NCBI GenBank assembly: GCA_045658165.1
Contig: JAZOUN010000065.1
Span: 1 to 39,247, forward strand
Length of the DNA: 39,247 nucleotides
From: UBA1081 sp045658165
Lineage (GTDB): Bacteria > Bacillota > Clostridia > Oscillospirales > Acutalibacteraceae
Direction: 5' to 3'
In this document: piece after piece, positions 10,201-17,452 of the stretch
Position numbering within the stretch: the first letter of the stretch is position 1
Layout of the letters: each line of letters starts with the position of its first letter
Translations under genes and position numbers: made by a program
Notes under the pieces: generated by a model
Database searches by the model: none
What the model was told of the DNA's origin: nothing
The model's input: the letters and a program-made list of their open reading frames with translations, nothing else

Positions 10201-10611
10201 TTTCATTTCTTTGTATGAAACATCACACTGAATCAGTTCGTCCGTAATATGCAGAAGTTCGGCAACCGAACTCTGATTTTTTGCACAGCCTTTGAATATA
10301 TCAAGCTGTTCACTCAGAGCCTCAAGAGTAAGACTCATTATTACTGTTTTTGCCGCATCGGTTACAGACGGTTTTCTGTCGGGTTTATACTTATCAAGAA
10401 CTTTTTTTGAAAGAGATGTAAAACTGAGAATTTCTGTTTCGGAGGCTTTTTTTGCACCCAGCATTTCAATAATTGCTTTTTCACTTTCAAATGAAAACTG
10501 TTCGGGCACAATAAGAACAGCAGTTTCACCCGAAACTGCCTTTTCAGCAAGTATATTCCTTACATATGTAGTTTTTCCTGAGGATGCTCTGCCGAGCATA
10601 AGTCTTAACAT
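7288..10611 (-). CDS. addB: AddB, ATPase/nuclease subunit of AddAB
   Basis: AddB is the partner of AddA. This 1107-residue protein starts with a Walker A GRASSGKTT at residues 7-15. It keeps the helicase-like middle region with Chi-recognition potential and ends in a second PD-(D/E)xK nuclease (RVLDYKSG). The iron-sulphur-cluster cysteines expected to clasp the nuclease domain are visible: one in YYKCPF and the distal group in ICSYCDYRYVC. Length is close to the Bacillus protein. The ATG at 10611 has only a weak ribosome site (AAGAAGTG). addB and addA overlap, forming one operon; the YhcH-family gene 42 bases upstream may share the transcript. Confidence 0.96.
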   Translation of the reverse strand: MLRLMLGRASSGKTTYVRNILAEKAVSGETAVLIVPEQFSFESEKAIIEMLGAKKASETEILSFTSLSKKVLDKYKPDRKPSVTDAAKTVIMSLTLEALSEQLDIFKGCAKNQSSVAELLHITDELIQCDVSYKEMKDAAQESGNKILIKKADEIELIATLYASLLTEKFSDDRYMINAAAEIIAEKKLFEGKTVVLDEFTGFTAQQSLILAEILKQAAEVYVTQCADSIKDYSEGTGAFSYAVDNINKLISLAKQNNVSVAEPVVLKTIVRKTSEAISYLEKGFYEPSPDIFEGSAPEVTIAAARNLYEECEFAAMSAKKLVREKGLRYRDIVIVSRSNDYNRYLPFALKKYDIPVFEDTRRNLGEEIIVIYALYALTLAAEGFTTDCMLRYLKTYIGPLDEDDISLIENYVFMWQIDYNGWKREWTGHPDGLGTEFDEDSKQRLEYLNKIRKKAVMPVLRLREKIEDCDGFGCTKALYEFLIETKADRNLLEFAMQLENDSAVECERSWDEFMSVLSLLAETIGERNLKPSRYLELFRIMIASSDIGDIPGGLDEITVGDAERIRVSAKKALFIVGANEGVFPAPGTESFVLTDNERRLFKNQGVEIGTDSIDGMRKERLRVYTTVSIPSDYLCISYSAGSITGEEKSPSEIVQMASRILPECKKVDVSRIDPVEKIESRKSAFESAALHFYENSSFAESVKKYIAQSGSFADMLAGIEHAANKDEIRFEDSGIAENLFGKNMYISPSRVEEYYKCPFKYFCKYGLRAYPVSKASFDPRQNGLLIHFVLENLVNEYGGEKLFLMNPHERRLAVSAVTDKYIEKFVGARDSIEKRLLYSLERCKNTICEIIERLAPNFSECSFVIRDVELQIGNESQVKPYKIDIPGGGSVMLHGVVDRVDTMTDDDGKTYLRVLDYKSGSKEFKLNDVLSGLNIQMLVYLMCLFENGKDRYGEFVPAGILYISAKDGKNSLERNATDEEIAKERTKQGKMNGIVLGEDDVIIAMEGRGSGEMLNAKFDKNGNVTGSIYNLNGFRLLHNAVDTIIREMASSLHDGVVDALPVSGGSYKNICSYCDYRYVCCHEETDGCREIFDGDAWEALEAMNNG

Positions 10612-10653
10612 CGTTTCACTTCTTTCAAAACCTGAATCTTGTATTGTCTGATT

Positions 10654-11103
10654 TTATACGGGAACCTTGAAAACAGCCTTTTTCACTGTTGCGGGTTCTG
10701 CTATGCAAACGCAGGGCATGTGAGCATCTTCTGGATGAAGAACAACAAAATCGCCCTCACCGAGAACATAATCAACACACTCATTGTTTGTTACATACAA
10801 TTCTGCATCACCGTCACCGAAAGACTGAATGCATTCATATTTATGCATGGTTTCCACAGGCTGTACACTTATAATCTCACTGCCTTTTATGATAATCTGA
10901 ATGTCGATATATTTTTTATGTGCTTCAAAACAAGTTTCCCATCTGTGTTTTGTTTCGTATGTCATAACATTCACAAAAACACCGTCTGAAAGATTATGAG
11001 TACCGTTTTCGATATCTTCACAAAGCAGTTTATCAAGAAAATCAAACGCAACGGGAGATACTTTTTTTATTTCTTCATACTTTTTTTCAAAATTATTCAA
11101 CAT
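10654..11103 (-). CDS. YhcH/YjgK/YiaL family protein
   Basis: This 149-residue cupin-like protein belongs to the YhcH/YjgK/YiaL (EbgC) family, linked in other bacteria to sialic acid or sugar-acid catabolism and beta-galactosidase accessory function. The family core is visible: FEAHKKYIDIQ in the middle, and a later GDFVVLHPEDAHMPC that supplies the conserved metal-binding His and acidic residues. The frame opens with GTG at 11112, but AAGGATGTG is the ribosome site for the ATG at 11103, so the shorter form is preferred. Its neighbours addBA have no known tie to sugars, so context does not reveal a pathway here. Confidence 0.85.
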   Translation of the reverse strand: MLNNFEKKYEEIKKVSPVAFDFLDKLLCEDIENGTHNLSDGVFVNVMTYETKHRWETCFEAHKKYIDIQIIIKGSEIISVQPVETMHKYECIQSFGDGDAELYVTNNECVDYVLGEGDFVVLHPEDAHMPCVCIAEPATVKKAVFKVPV

Positions 11104-11144
11104 AATAATCACATCCTTGTTTCTATATTAACATAAAATTTTAA

Positions 11145-11356
11145 AATGTAAATAACAAACTTGATTTTTCGGAAAAACACATTCCGTTATTTCCGATTGT
11201 GAATTTCCGATTGTGAAAGGTGTAAGCTGTTATGTTGCCTTGTATGATTTCGGTAATGATTGTTTTACATACGAAACAGAGGGACTGAAAGATTGCGGAT
11301 GTGCAATTTTTGATGAAGCTAACGGAATATATTATTATCTTGAAATGATATGGTAA
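11145..11356 (+). pseudogene. Remnant C-terminus of a plus-strand gene, frameshifted by a 14-bp tandem duplication
   Basis: A plus-strand frame runs to a stop at 11354-11356 and encodes protein-like sequence ending ...GIYYYLEMIW, with no start codon or ribosome site. It contains two adjacent identical 14-base copies (11189-11202 and 11203-11216, ATTTCCGATTGTGA). Removing one copy joins the downstream frame to an upstream open frame reading NNKLDFSEKHIPLFPIVKG, which then meets a stop at about 11142. This looks like the tail of a dead gene whose 5' part is gone. I do not recognise the family. The region also forms the upstream part of the YhcH-family gene on the other strand. Confidence 0.5.
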
Positions 11357-11360
11357 GAAA

Positions 11361-11385
11361 AAAGCGACGGGTTGACCGTCGCTTT
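11361..11385. terminator. Terminator after the radical SAM gene, possibly bidirectional
   Basis: A perfect 10-bp stem (AAAGCGACGG / CCGTCGCTTT) has a 5-nt loop. On the minus strand the stem runs into six T residues just after the radical SAM stop. On the plus strand it is followed by GATTTTTATT, so it could also have served the dead gene. Confidence 0.8.
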
Positions 11386-11390
11386 GATTT

Positions 11391-12803
11391 TTATTGCATT
11401 TTTGGTTTACCGCCGTCACGGTAATACTGAGTTCTTGTTTTAGGATGGGGGTTATTTGCCCAGAGTTCATCCGCTACGGGCTTCCATTCAAGAGCAAACT
11501 CATCACACTTACCGCAAAGAGTATCAACATCTTCTTCAATGATAAGGTCTGTTGACTTTGCGCCTGTCTTTCTGATTATCTCACGAAGCTTATCGGGATT
11601 TTCAAGCATGGGACAGGGACGAAGGTGATTGTCATTGAAAGGCTGACCTTTTCTGTATTCTGTGAAAAGAGGATTTTTAAGACCTTCAATAAGAGTATGT
11701 GTACGTATATTTGCATCGGAATAATGAATAAATACGCACGGCTCCATATCTCCGCGTGAATTTATATGGAAATAGTTTCTTCCGCCTGCAATACATCCGC
11801 CTACATATTCACCGTCATCCTGGAAATCGAAAATAAACATGGACTTGCCTGTTTTTCCGTTTCTTACTTTTCTCAGCCAGTAATACATATACTTACGCTG
11901 AGCAGGTGAGGGAATAAGATTTTTATCTGCCTCATGGCCAACGGGCATGTAGTTGAAATAGAAACCGAACTTGACACCCTTTTCAACCATAAGATCAAGG
12001 AACTCATCACTTGTAACAAAATCGATATTGTTTCTGGTATAGCAAACTGAAATACCGAATATGATTTTGTTCTGTTTAAGAAGATCCATTGCCCTGAGTG
12101 TTGTCTGATATGCACCTGCACCGCGGCGCCAGTCATTACTTTCTTCACTGCCTTCAATACTGAGTGCAAGAGAAAGGTTGCCGACACGTTTCATATCATC
12201 GCAGAACTTCTGATCGATAAGTGTTGCATTTGTGTATGCAAGAAATACACAGTCGGGATTTTCTTCGCAGATTTTTATAATATCCTTTTTACGGATAAGG
12301 GGTTCACCGCCGGTGTACATATAAATATGTGTACCCATTGCCTTACCCTGACTTACCACACTCTGCATTTCATCAAAACTGAGATTCAGCTTATGACCGT
12401 ATTCTGCCGCCCAACAGCCTTTGCAGTTAAGATTACATGCACTTGTGGGATCCATAAGGATAATCCACGGAATATTACAACCGTATTTTTCACGGTTTTC
12501 TCTGACCTGTTTTGTTCCTTTGATACCTGCTTCATAACCGAAAGCATAAATTGCCTTTTTGATTATTTCAGGATCTGTATCAGTAATTATATTTTTTGCA
12601 AGCTTTACATAGGCATTATCAGGATTGTTTGCACCGTTTGCGATTGCATCAAGAGCTTTTTTAGGAAAAACACTCTTAAAGAGGCTCATAGCCTTGCCTG
12701 CAAGCTTAGGTAAATTCTTATCGGGGTCTTTTTTGATGTATTTAATTGCCTTGTCGGTTGCAAAATTCAACGCAGCCTTTGCAATTTTATCCTTTGCAGA
12801 CAT
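11391..12803 (-). CDS. Radical SAM/SPASM-like protein
   Basis: This is a 470-residue radical SAM enzyme. The 4Fe-4S motif is CNLNCKGC (Cys123, Cys127, Cys130), preceded by LMDPTSA and followed by the TGGEPL glycine motif that binds SAM. The C-terminal region carries more cysteines (GGCIAGG, EPCVFIH, RPCPML, TLCGKC) arranged like a SPASM/twitch auxiliary-cluster domain. The ATG at 12803 has AAAGGAG 7 bases upstream and a promoter at 12837-12865; the longer frame to 12833 is rejected. It is divergent from the TVP38/Na-Pi/mntP operon. No precursor peptide or partner enzyme is adjacent, so the substrate is unknown. Confidence 0.85.
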   Translation of the reverse strand: MSAKDKIAKAALNFATDKAIKYIKKDPDKNLPKLAGKAMSLFKSVFPKKALDAIANGANNPDNAYVKLAKNIITDTDPEIIKKAIYAFGYEAGIKGTKQVRENREKYGCNIPWIILMDPTSACNLNCKGCWAAEYGHKLNLSFDEMQSVVSQGKAMGTHIYMYTGGEPLIRKKDIIKICEENPDCVFLAYTNATLIDQKFCDDMKRVGNLSLALSIEGSEESNDWRRGAGAYQTTLRAMDLLKQNKIIFGISVCYTRNNIDFVTSDEFLDLMVEKGVKFGFYFNYMPVGHEADKNLIPSPAQRKYMYYWLRKVRNGKTGKSMFIFDFQDDGEYVGGCIAGGRNYFHINSRGDMEPCVFIHYSDANIRTHTLIEGLKNPLFTEYRKGQPFNDNHLRPCPMLENPDKLREIIRKTGAKSTDLIIEEDVDTLCGKCDEFALEWKPVADELWANNPHPKTRTQYYRDGGKPKMQ

Positions 12804-12836
12804 AACAAGCTCCTTTCTCAGAAGATATACCAATTA

Positions 12837-12865
12837 AGTATAGCACAAAATATAAATAATGTAAA
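12837..12865 (-). promoter_or_regulatory. Promoter of the radical SAM gene
   Basis: On the minus strand TTTACA is followed after 17 bases by TATACT. It lies back to back with the plus-strand promoter at 12909-12937. Confidence 0.6.
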
Positions 12866-12908
12866 CACTTTTATTATTACAATCTTGTTTTAATTTAAAA
12901 TAATTATC

Positions 12909-12937
12909 TTGTACTATTTTAAATTATGTGTTATGAT
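12909..12937 (+). promoter_or_regulatory. Promoter of the TVP38-Na/Pi-mntP operon
   Basis: TTGTAC, a 17-base spacer and TATGAT are followed about 35 bases later by AAAGAGG and the ATG at 12973. Confidence 0.6.
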
Positions 12938-12972
12938 TATTTAATGAAGATTAAATTTTCAAAGAGGTAAAA

Positions 12973-13653
12973 ATGACAAAAAAAAATAAAGAAACAGCAG
13001 GTATTATAATCCGTGCCGCTGTCGCAATGGTACTGTTCATTATTGCCATTGTAAATTACGATACACTTTCAGGACTTGATGTAGAAAGCATTCTTTCATC
13101 AATTGACGGTACCGGAGTCATAATAGCAGTTGTTCTGCTTATGTATTTTGTAAAAGGACTCATTTTTGTTCTGCCTGCATCGGTGATTTATGTTGCCGTA
13201 GGTGTAATACTTGACACATGGCTTGCTGTCGGCGTAAATATTCTCGGTATTATAATCGAAATTCTTGCCGCATATTTTCTCGGCAGATTCCTCGGCAAAG
13301 ATTACGTACACCGTATTCTTTCAAAAAAGGAAGCAGGACGAAAAATACTCGCAACAAATTTTCAGGACAAAAAATGGCTCATTTTTGTAACAAGACTTCT
13401 TCCCGTATTCCCGATAGACTTCCTGAGTCTGTTTTTCGGGGCAACAAAGAGTAACGGAATTCTTCATTTTCTGTTATCAGTTGCAGGCCTTGCGCCGAGA
13501 GTTATTCTTTTCACCGTTATCGGTGACAATCTTTTCAAATGGATACCAATGGATAAGTTGATTTTCATTATCATATGCTGTATACCTGTAGGCGTTACAG
13601 TATATCTTGTAAAAAAACTCGTTCTTGATAAAAAGAAATCAAAGGAGAAGTGA
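12973..13653 (+). CDS. TVP38/TMEM64 (VTT-domain) membrane protein
   Basis: This 226-residue polytopic membrane protein of the TVP38/TMEM64 (VTT/DedA-like) family has about five to six hydrophobic segments. The family core is visible: a glycine/alanine-rich re-entrant region (AAYFLGRFLGKDYV), then FVTRLLPVFPIDFLSLFFG, the conserved R-x-x-P-x-x-P-x-D stretch. Relatives take part in phospholipid transbilayer movement or membrane homeostasis. RBS AAAGAGG lies 5 bases before the ATG. The stop is one base ahead of the next gene's start, so it is cotranscribed with the Na/Pi cotransporter and mntP. Confidence 0.88.
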   Translation: MTKKNKETAGIIIRAAVAMVLFIIAIVNYDTLSGLDVESILSSIDGTGVIIAVVLLMYFVKGLIFVLPASVIYVAVGVILDTWLAVGVNILGIIIEILAAYFLGRFLGKDYVHRILSKKEAGRKILATNFQDKKWLIFVTRLLPVFPIDFLSLFFGATKSNGILHFLLSVAGLAPRVILFTVIGDNLFKWIPMDKLIFIIICCIPVGVTVYLVKKLVLDKKKSKEK

Positions 13654-13654
13654 C

Positions 13655-15400
13655 ATGGATATCTTTTCAGTAATATCAATGCTGGGCGGACTTGCCCTCT
13701 TCCTTTTCGGTATGCACCAGCTTTCTGCAGGTCTCGAAAAAATGGCAGGCGGAAAAATGGAATCGGTACTGAAAAAAGTAACATCAAAAAGAATTCTTGC
13801 ACTTATTCTGGGTGCAGGTGTGACAGCCGCAATCCAGTCATCCTCAGCAGTAACTGTTATGCTTGTAGGTCTTGTAAACTCAGGAATCATGCAGTTATCA
13901 CAGTCAATCAGCGTTATTATGGGTTCTAACATCGGAACAACAATAACAGCGTGGGTGCTCTCTCTTACAGGTATTGACAGTTCAAACTTCTTTGTAAACA
14001 TGCTCAAACCTGCAAACTTCTCACCGCTTGTTGCACTTATCGGTATAATTCTCATAATGGCAGGTAAAAAGCCGAAAAATAAAGACATAGGTTCAATCTG
14101 CGTAGGTTTTGCAGTTCTTATGTACGGTATGACAATAATGTCCGACTCTGTTGAAGCACTTGCAGAAATCCCCGAATTCGTAAATATACTTACATTCTTC
14201 AAGAATCCCGTTATGGGCGTTCTTGTGGGCGTTGTTTTCACAGCTGTTATTCAGTCATCATCCGCATCTGTCGGTGTGCTTCAGGCTCTTTCAATGACAG
14301 GTGCTATCACATTCGGTGCCGCAATTCCCATTATCATGGGTCAGAACATCGGTACCTGCGTATCATCACTTCTTGCTTCTGTAGGCACATCAAAAAATGC
14401 AAAAAGAGTTGCAATGGTTCACATTCTTTTCAATGTTATCGGTTCAGTCATCTGCCTTACAGCATGGCTTATTGCAGACGGCATAATCGACTTTGCATTT
14501 ACAGAAACAGCAGTTGAGCCTTTCAATATTGCTGTTCTTCACTCAATATTCAATATTGTTACAACAATCATGCTCTTCCCCTTTGCAAAACTTCTTGAAA
14601 AGCTTGTTAAACTCATTATCCGTGATGCAAAGGAAAAAGAAGCCGTTGTTCTTCTTGACGACCGTCTTATGACTGTTCCGTCATTCGCTGTTGCAAAAGC
14701 TGAAAGCGTAACAGACGAAATGGCATCACTTGCAAAAAAATCTGTAAAATCTGCAATTGCACTTCTTGACAGATATGATGAAAAGGCTGCTCTTCTTGTT
14801 GAAGAAATGGAAGATAAGATTGACCGTTACGAAGACGAACTGGGTACTTACCTTGTAAAACTTTCAAAGAAAGAAATCGGTGAAAACGATCAGAAGAAGA
14901 TTTCAAAAATCCTTCATACAATCAACGACTTCGAACGTATCGGTGACCACGCAAGTAATATTCTCGGCACTGCAAAAGAAATGCACGAAAAGAAACTCTC
15001 TTTCTCTGTTGATGCAAGAGAAGAGCTTGAAAATCTTAACGACGCAATATCTGAGATTCTTTCAATCACCGTCAAGTCATTCAAGAATGATGATATTGAG
15101 CTTGCAGAAATTGTTGAGCCTCTTGAAGAAGTTATTGACGAAATCATTGACCATGTAAAGAGTCATCATATCGACAGACTTACAAAGGGCGAATGCACAA
15201 TCGAACTCGGCTTTATTCTTTCAGATATGCTTACAAATTACGAGAGAATTTCTGACCACTGTTCAAACATCGCTGTTGCTGTTATCGAAGCTCAGAGAGA
15301 AATGTTCGACGCACACGAATATCTCAGCAACGTCAAGAAGAACGGCGAAGGTAAATATTACGAATACTTTGAAAAGTATAAGAAACAGTATTCTGTATAA
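13655..15400 (+). CDS. Na/Pi cotransporter family protein with PhoU-like C-terminus
   Basis: This 581-residue protein joins a sodium/phosphate cotransporter (PNaS, NptA/YjbB-like) membrane half to a cytoplasmic PhoU-like helical half. The duplicated transport motif is present twice: QSSSAV at residues 61-66 and QSSSAS at 200-205. The PhoU-like part covers roughly residues 340-565 and contains two DFERIGDHASN / NYERISDHCSN-type repeats. The frame is open from 13625, but AAAGGAG precedes the ATG at 13655, one base after the TVP38 stop. It probably moves phosphate across the membrane, with the PhoU part regulating it. Confidence 0.93.
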   Translation: MDIFSVISMLGGLALFLFGMHQLSAGLEKMAGGKMESVLKKVTSKRILALILGAGVTAAIQSSSAVTVMLVGLVNSGIMQLSQSISVIMGSNIGTTITAWVLSLTGIDSSNFFVNMLKPANFSPLVALIGIILIMAGKKPKNKDIGSICVGFAVLMYGMTIMSDSVEALAEIPEFVNILTFFKNPVMGVLVGVVFTAVIQSSSASVGVLQALSMTGAITFGAAIPIIMGQNIGTCVSSLLASVGTSKNAKRVAMVHILFNVIGSVICLTAWLIADGIIDFAFTETAVEPFNIAVLHSIFNIVTTIMLFPFAKLLEKLVKLIIRDAKEKEAVVLLDDRLMTVPSFAVAKAESVTDEMASLAKKSVKSAIALLDRYDEKAALLVEEMEDKIDRYEDELGTYLVKLSKKEIGENDQKKISKILHTINDFERIGDHASNILGTAKEMHEKKLSFSVDAREELENLNDAISEILSITVKSFKNDDIELAEIVEPLEEVIDEIIDHVKSHHIDRLTKGECTIELGFILSDMLTNYERISDHCSNIAVAVIEAQREMFDAHEYLSNVKKNGEGKYYEYFEKYKKQYSV

Positions 15401-15412
15401 AGAGGTTTTTAA

Positions 15413-15979
15413 ATGACAATCTGGGAGATTTTCCTTGTGGCAGTAGGGCTGTCAATGGATGCATTTGCCGTAGCCGTGTGCAAAGGTCTTAAAATGCCCA
15501 AAATCAACAAAAAGCAGACTGCACTTATTGCACTTTTCTTTGGCGGATTTCAGGGACTTATGCCCCTTATAGGCTATTTCCTCGGCAAACAGTTTGAGGA
15601 ATACATAGTAAGTATTGACCATTGGATAACTTTTGTTCTTCTCGGTTTCATAGGCGGAAAGATGATATACGAATCATTCAAAAAGGATGAAGACGAAGAG
15701 GACAAACCGTTCAGCATAAAAGAACTCTTTGTTCTTGCAATTGCCACAAGCATTGATGCACTTGCCGTCGGTATAACATTTGCATTCCTTCAGGTAAATA
15801 TTGCTGTTTCGGTATCATTCATCGGCGTTACAACATTCATTCTTTCAGCAATCGGTGTTTTCATCGGTCATAAATTCGGTGAAAAATACAAAAACAAAGC
15901 TGAATTTGCAGGCGGTCTGATTCTTGTTCTTATCGGACTTAAAATTCTTCTTGAACATCTCGGAATAATAACATTCTAA
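15413..15979 (+). CDS. mntP: MntP-type manganese efflux pump
   Basis: This 188-residue, six-segment membrane protein matches the length of the MntP family. Both halves carry the conserved acidic intramembrane motif: SMDAFAVAVCKG at residues 14-25 and SIDALAVGI in the second half. An acidic cytoplasmic linker (KKDEDEEDK) lies between. MntP exports Mn2+ and protects against manganese overload. It is 12 bases after the Na/Pi cotransporter with AGAGG in the gap. The gap is far too short for a yybP-ykoY manganese riboswitch, so in this operon it is not directly manganese-riboswitch controlled. A terminator follows. Confidence 0.93.
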   Translation: MTIWEIFLVAVGLSMDAFAVAVCKGLKMPKINKKQTALIALFFGGFQGLMPLIGYFLGKQFEEYIVSIDHWITFVLLGFIGGKMIYESFKKDEDEEDKPFSIKELFVLAIATSIDALAVGITFAFLQVNIAVSVSFIGVTTFILSAIGVFIGHKFGEKYKNKAEFAGGLILVLIGLKILLEHLGIITF

Positions 15980-15983
15980 AAAC

Positions 15984-16010
15984 AAAAAGGAGCCGTACAG
16001 CTCCTTTTTT
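15984..16010 (+). terminator. Terminator after mntP
   Basis: Stem AAAAAGGAGC / GCTCCTTTTT with a 6-nt loop and a T-run. Confidence 0.85.
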
Positions 16011-16022
16011 ATTATGAAAAAT

Positions 16023-16053
16023 AAAAAAACCTTTGTCTGAGACAAAGGTTTTT
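16023..16053 (-). terminator. Terminator of the tRNA-Gly transcript
   Basis: Stem ACCTTTGTC / GACAAAGGT with a 3-nt loop is flanked by A and T runs. On the minus strand it is followed by TTTTTT directly after the tRNA. Confidence 0.85.
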
Positions 16054-16056
16054 TTC

Positions 16057-16132
16057 TGGAGCGGATGACGAGGCTCGAACTCGCTACCTCCACCTTGGCA
16101 AGGTGGCGCTCTACCAGATGAGCTACATCCGC
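16057..16132 (-). tRNA. tRNA-Gly (GCC)
   Basis: The 76-nt cloverleaf has a GCGGATG/CATCCGC acceptor stem, a D arm with AGCTCATCTGGTAGAGC, an anticodon stem CCACC/GGTGG with loop TTGCCAA (anticodon GCC at 16097-16099), a TpsiC arm GTTCGAG, and an encoded CCA end. It has its own promoter and terminator. Confidence 0.97.
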
Positions 16133-16144
16133 AACTGCTCATAT

Positions 16145-16173
16145 ATAATAGCAGAAAACATTACCCTTGTCAA
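16145..16173 (-). promoter_or_regulatory. Promoter of tRNA-Gly
   Basis: Perfect TTGACA, 17-base spacer and TATTAT on the minus strand, ending 13 bases before the mature tRNA 5' end. Confidence 0.75.
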
Positions 16174-16202
16174 GAGTTTTTTTATAAATATGAAAAATTT
16201 TT

Positions 16203-16457
16203 TCAGTCATCCCAGTAAAATGATATCACATCGGGCATATCGCCTATCTGAATAAGCTTTATATTGTTATATCTTTCAACCATTTTTCTCATATTCTGCT
16301 CTGCTTGTGCATTTTCATTTTCACCGTCAGGCATTACAATATACACCCTGCATTTGCGACGTGTCCTGCTGATAAGCAGAAGCAGAAAATAACAGACAAA
16401 AGAAATCAGAACAACTGCCAGAAGCACACACACTGCAAGAAAAAGGGTATAAAACAT
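16203..16457 (-). CDS. Small membrane-anchored protein of unknown function
   Basis: This 84-residue protein has a long N-terminal hydrophobic segment (residues 2-29), a basic stop-transfer RTRRK, and a short cytoplasmic-type domain with CRVYIVMPDGE and a C-terminal IGDMPDVISFYWDD. I do not recognise a family. It is likely real: GAGGTGA lies 5 bases before the ATG. It sits between RNase P RNA and tRNA-Gly on the same strand, with no promoter clearly its own, so read-through from rnpB is possible. Confidence 0.6.
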   Translation of the reverse strand: MFYTLFLAVCVLLAVVLISFVCYFLLLLISRTRRKCRVYIVMPDGENENAQAEQNMRKMVERYNNIKLIQIGDMPDVISFYWDD

Positions 16458-16495
16458 AAAATCACCTCATACCATAGTATGCGGTGATAATAAAA

Positions 16496-16819
16496 CAAGT
16501 GAGTCTGTAAGCCGGGTTTTGTCATTTAAGGCAATCATCTGTCTTGTCTGCACGTTACCGTGCAGCTCACGCCACCTTTCGGAGTTATGGCCGAGCAGAC
16601 CACTCCTATCGGTGTTGCTTCGGATAGGGTTTGCAGGCCCATGCAGTCTCCTGCATGCCGGTGAGCTCTTACCTCGCCTTTCCACCCTTACCCGTAAACG
16701 GGCGGTATATCTCTGTTGCACTTTCCCTAAGGTCACCCTCGGCGGCCGTTAGCCGTTATCCTGCTCTGCGAAGCCCGGACTTTCCTCGTAACATGTACGC
16801 AATTGCCCGACTCACTTGC
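16496..16819 (-). ncRNA. rnpB: RNase P RNA (bacterial type A)
   Basis: This is the catalytic RNA of ribonuclease P, which matures tRNA 5' ends. The diagnostic P4 core strands are both present: GAGGAAAGTCCGGGCT (complement of 16771-16786) near the 5' end and ACAAAACCCGGCTTAC (complement of 16507-16522) near the 3' end. The ends pair as CAAGTGAGTC with GACTCACTTG, forming P1. The length of about 324 nt suits a type A molecule. Confidence 0.95.
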
Positions 16820-16825
16820 TGAATA

Positions 16826-16854
16826 ATTGTATCACAAAAAAAACTCAATGTCAA
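16826..16854 (-). promoter_or_regulatory. Promoter of rnpB
   Basis: TTGACA, 17-base spacer, TACAAT on the minus strand, 7 bases upstream of the RNA 5' end. Confidence 0.75.
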
Positions 16855-16857
16855 TGA

Positions 16858-16886
16858 TTGCAAAAATCCATACAATATGGTAATAT
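16858..16886 (+). promoter_or_regulatory. Promoter of the HD-domain operon
   Basis: TTGCAA, 17-base spacer, TAATAT. Transcription would start after the first in-frame codon at 16877, which supports the later ATG at 16916. The promoter interleaves with the rnpB promoter on the opposite strand. Confidence 0.55.
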
Positions 16887-16915
16887 GTATTTATACTGGA
16901 GGATTGTACGTATTT

Positions 16916-17452
16916 ATGAAAGATTTATTCGATTTATATATCCGCTCTTATTCACTGACAAAAGAAAATGCTCCTGAATTTTTTGAAATCATCAACGAAA
17001 TCTATGAAACCAAAGAATTTCAGAGCATGTCTGTGTTTTTCCAGCATGCAGATATTCCAAGGACGCAACACATCCTGAGTGTTGCATATCTCAGCTACAC
17101 AATAGCAAAAGAAAAAGGCCTTGACTATGTTGCAGCAACAAGAGGTGCAATGCTTCACGACTTGTTTTATTATGACTGGCACGTGCCCGGTGACGGATCT
17201 CACAGACTGCACGGCTATCGTCATCCCGGTTTTGCGCTGAAAAACGCAAGAGCACTTTTCACTCTTTCCGAAACAGAGGAAAACTGCATAAAGCGTCACA
17301 TGTGGCCCCTTACAGTTATTCCTCCCGGATGCAAGGAAAGCTGGGTTGTCTGCCTTTCGGATAAATACTGTGCTCATCAGGAGTCTATGATTAATTTTTC
17401 TGCAAAAACCCGTAATAAAATCAACGCAGCAAGAGAGGCTCAAAAAAAATGA
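16916..17452 (+). CDS. HD-domain protein (putative metal-dependent phosphohydrolase)
   Basis: This 178-residue protein has the HD signature: His52 (TQHILSVAY), His81-Asp82 (AMLHDLFYYDW) and a distal Asp149 (CLSDKYCA), the metal ligands of HD phosphohydrolases. GGAGG is 13 bases upstream of the ATG, slightly far, but the promoter position excludes the longer frame from 16877. The stop codon overlaps the next start (ATGA, 4 bases), so it is translationally coupled to the CmpB-type membrane protein. HD proteins act on nucleotides or phosphate esters; the substrate is unknown. Confidence 0.85.
   Translation: MKDLFDLYIRSYSLTKENAPEFFEIINEIYETKEFQSMSVFFQHADIPRTQHILSVAYLSYTIAKEKGLDYVAATRGAMLHDLFYYDWHVPGDGSHRLHGYRHPGFALKNARALFTLSETEENCIKRHMWPLTVIPPGCKESWVVCLSDKYCAHQESMINFSAKTRNKINAAREAQKK

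Noticed and set aside
13639..14241. Minus-strand open frame of 200 codons
   Set aside because: Antisense to the well-supported Na/Pi cotransporter gene; Ser/Thr/Pro-rich shadow composition.
15401..15412. Manganese riboswitch before mntP
   Set aside because: The gap to the previous gene is 12 bases, too short for the yybP-ykoY element.
16467..16822. Open frames on both strands across the RNase P locus
   Set aside because: They overlap the RNase P RNA, whose core and P1 pairing are clear; no ribosome sites.
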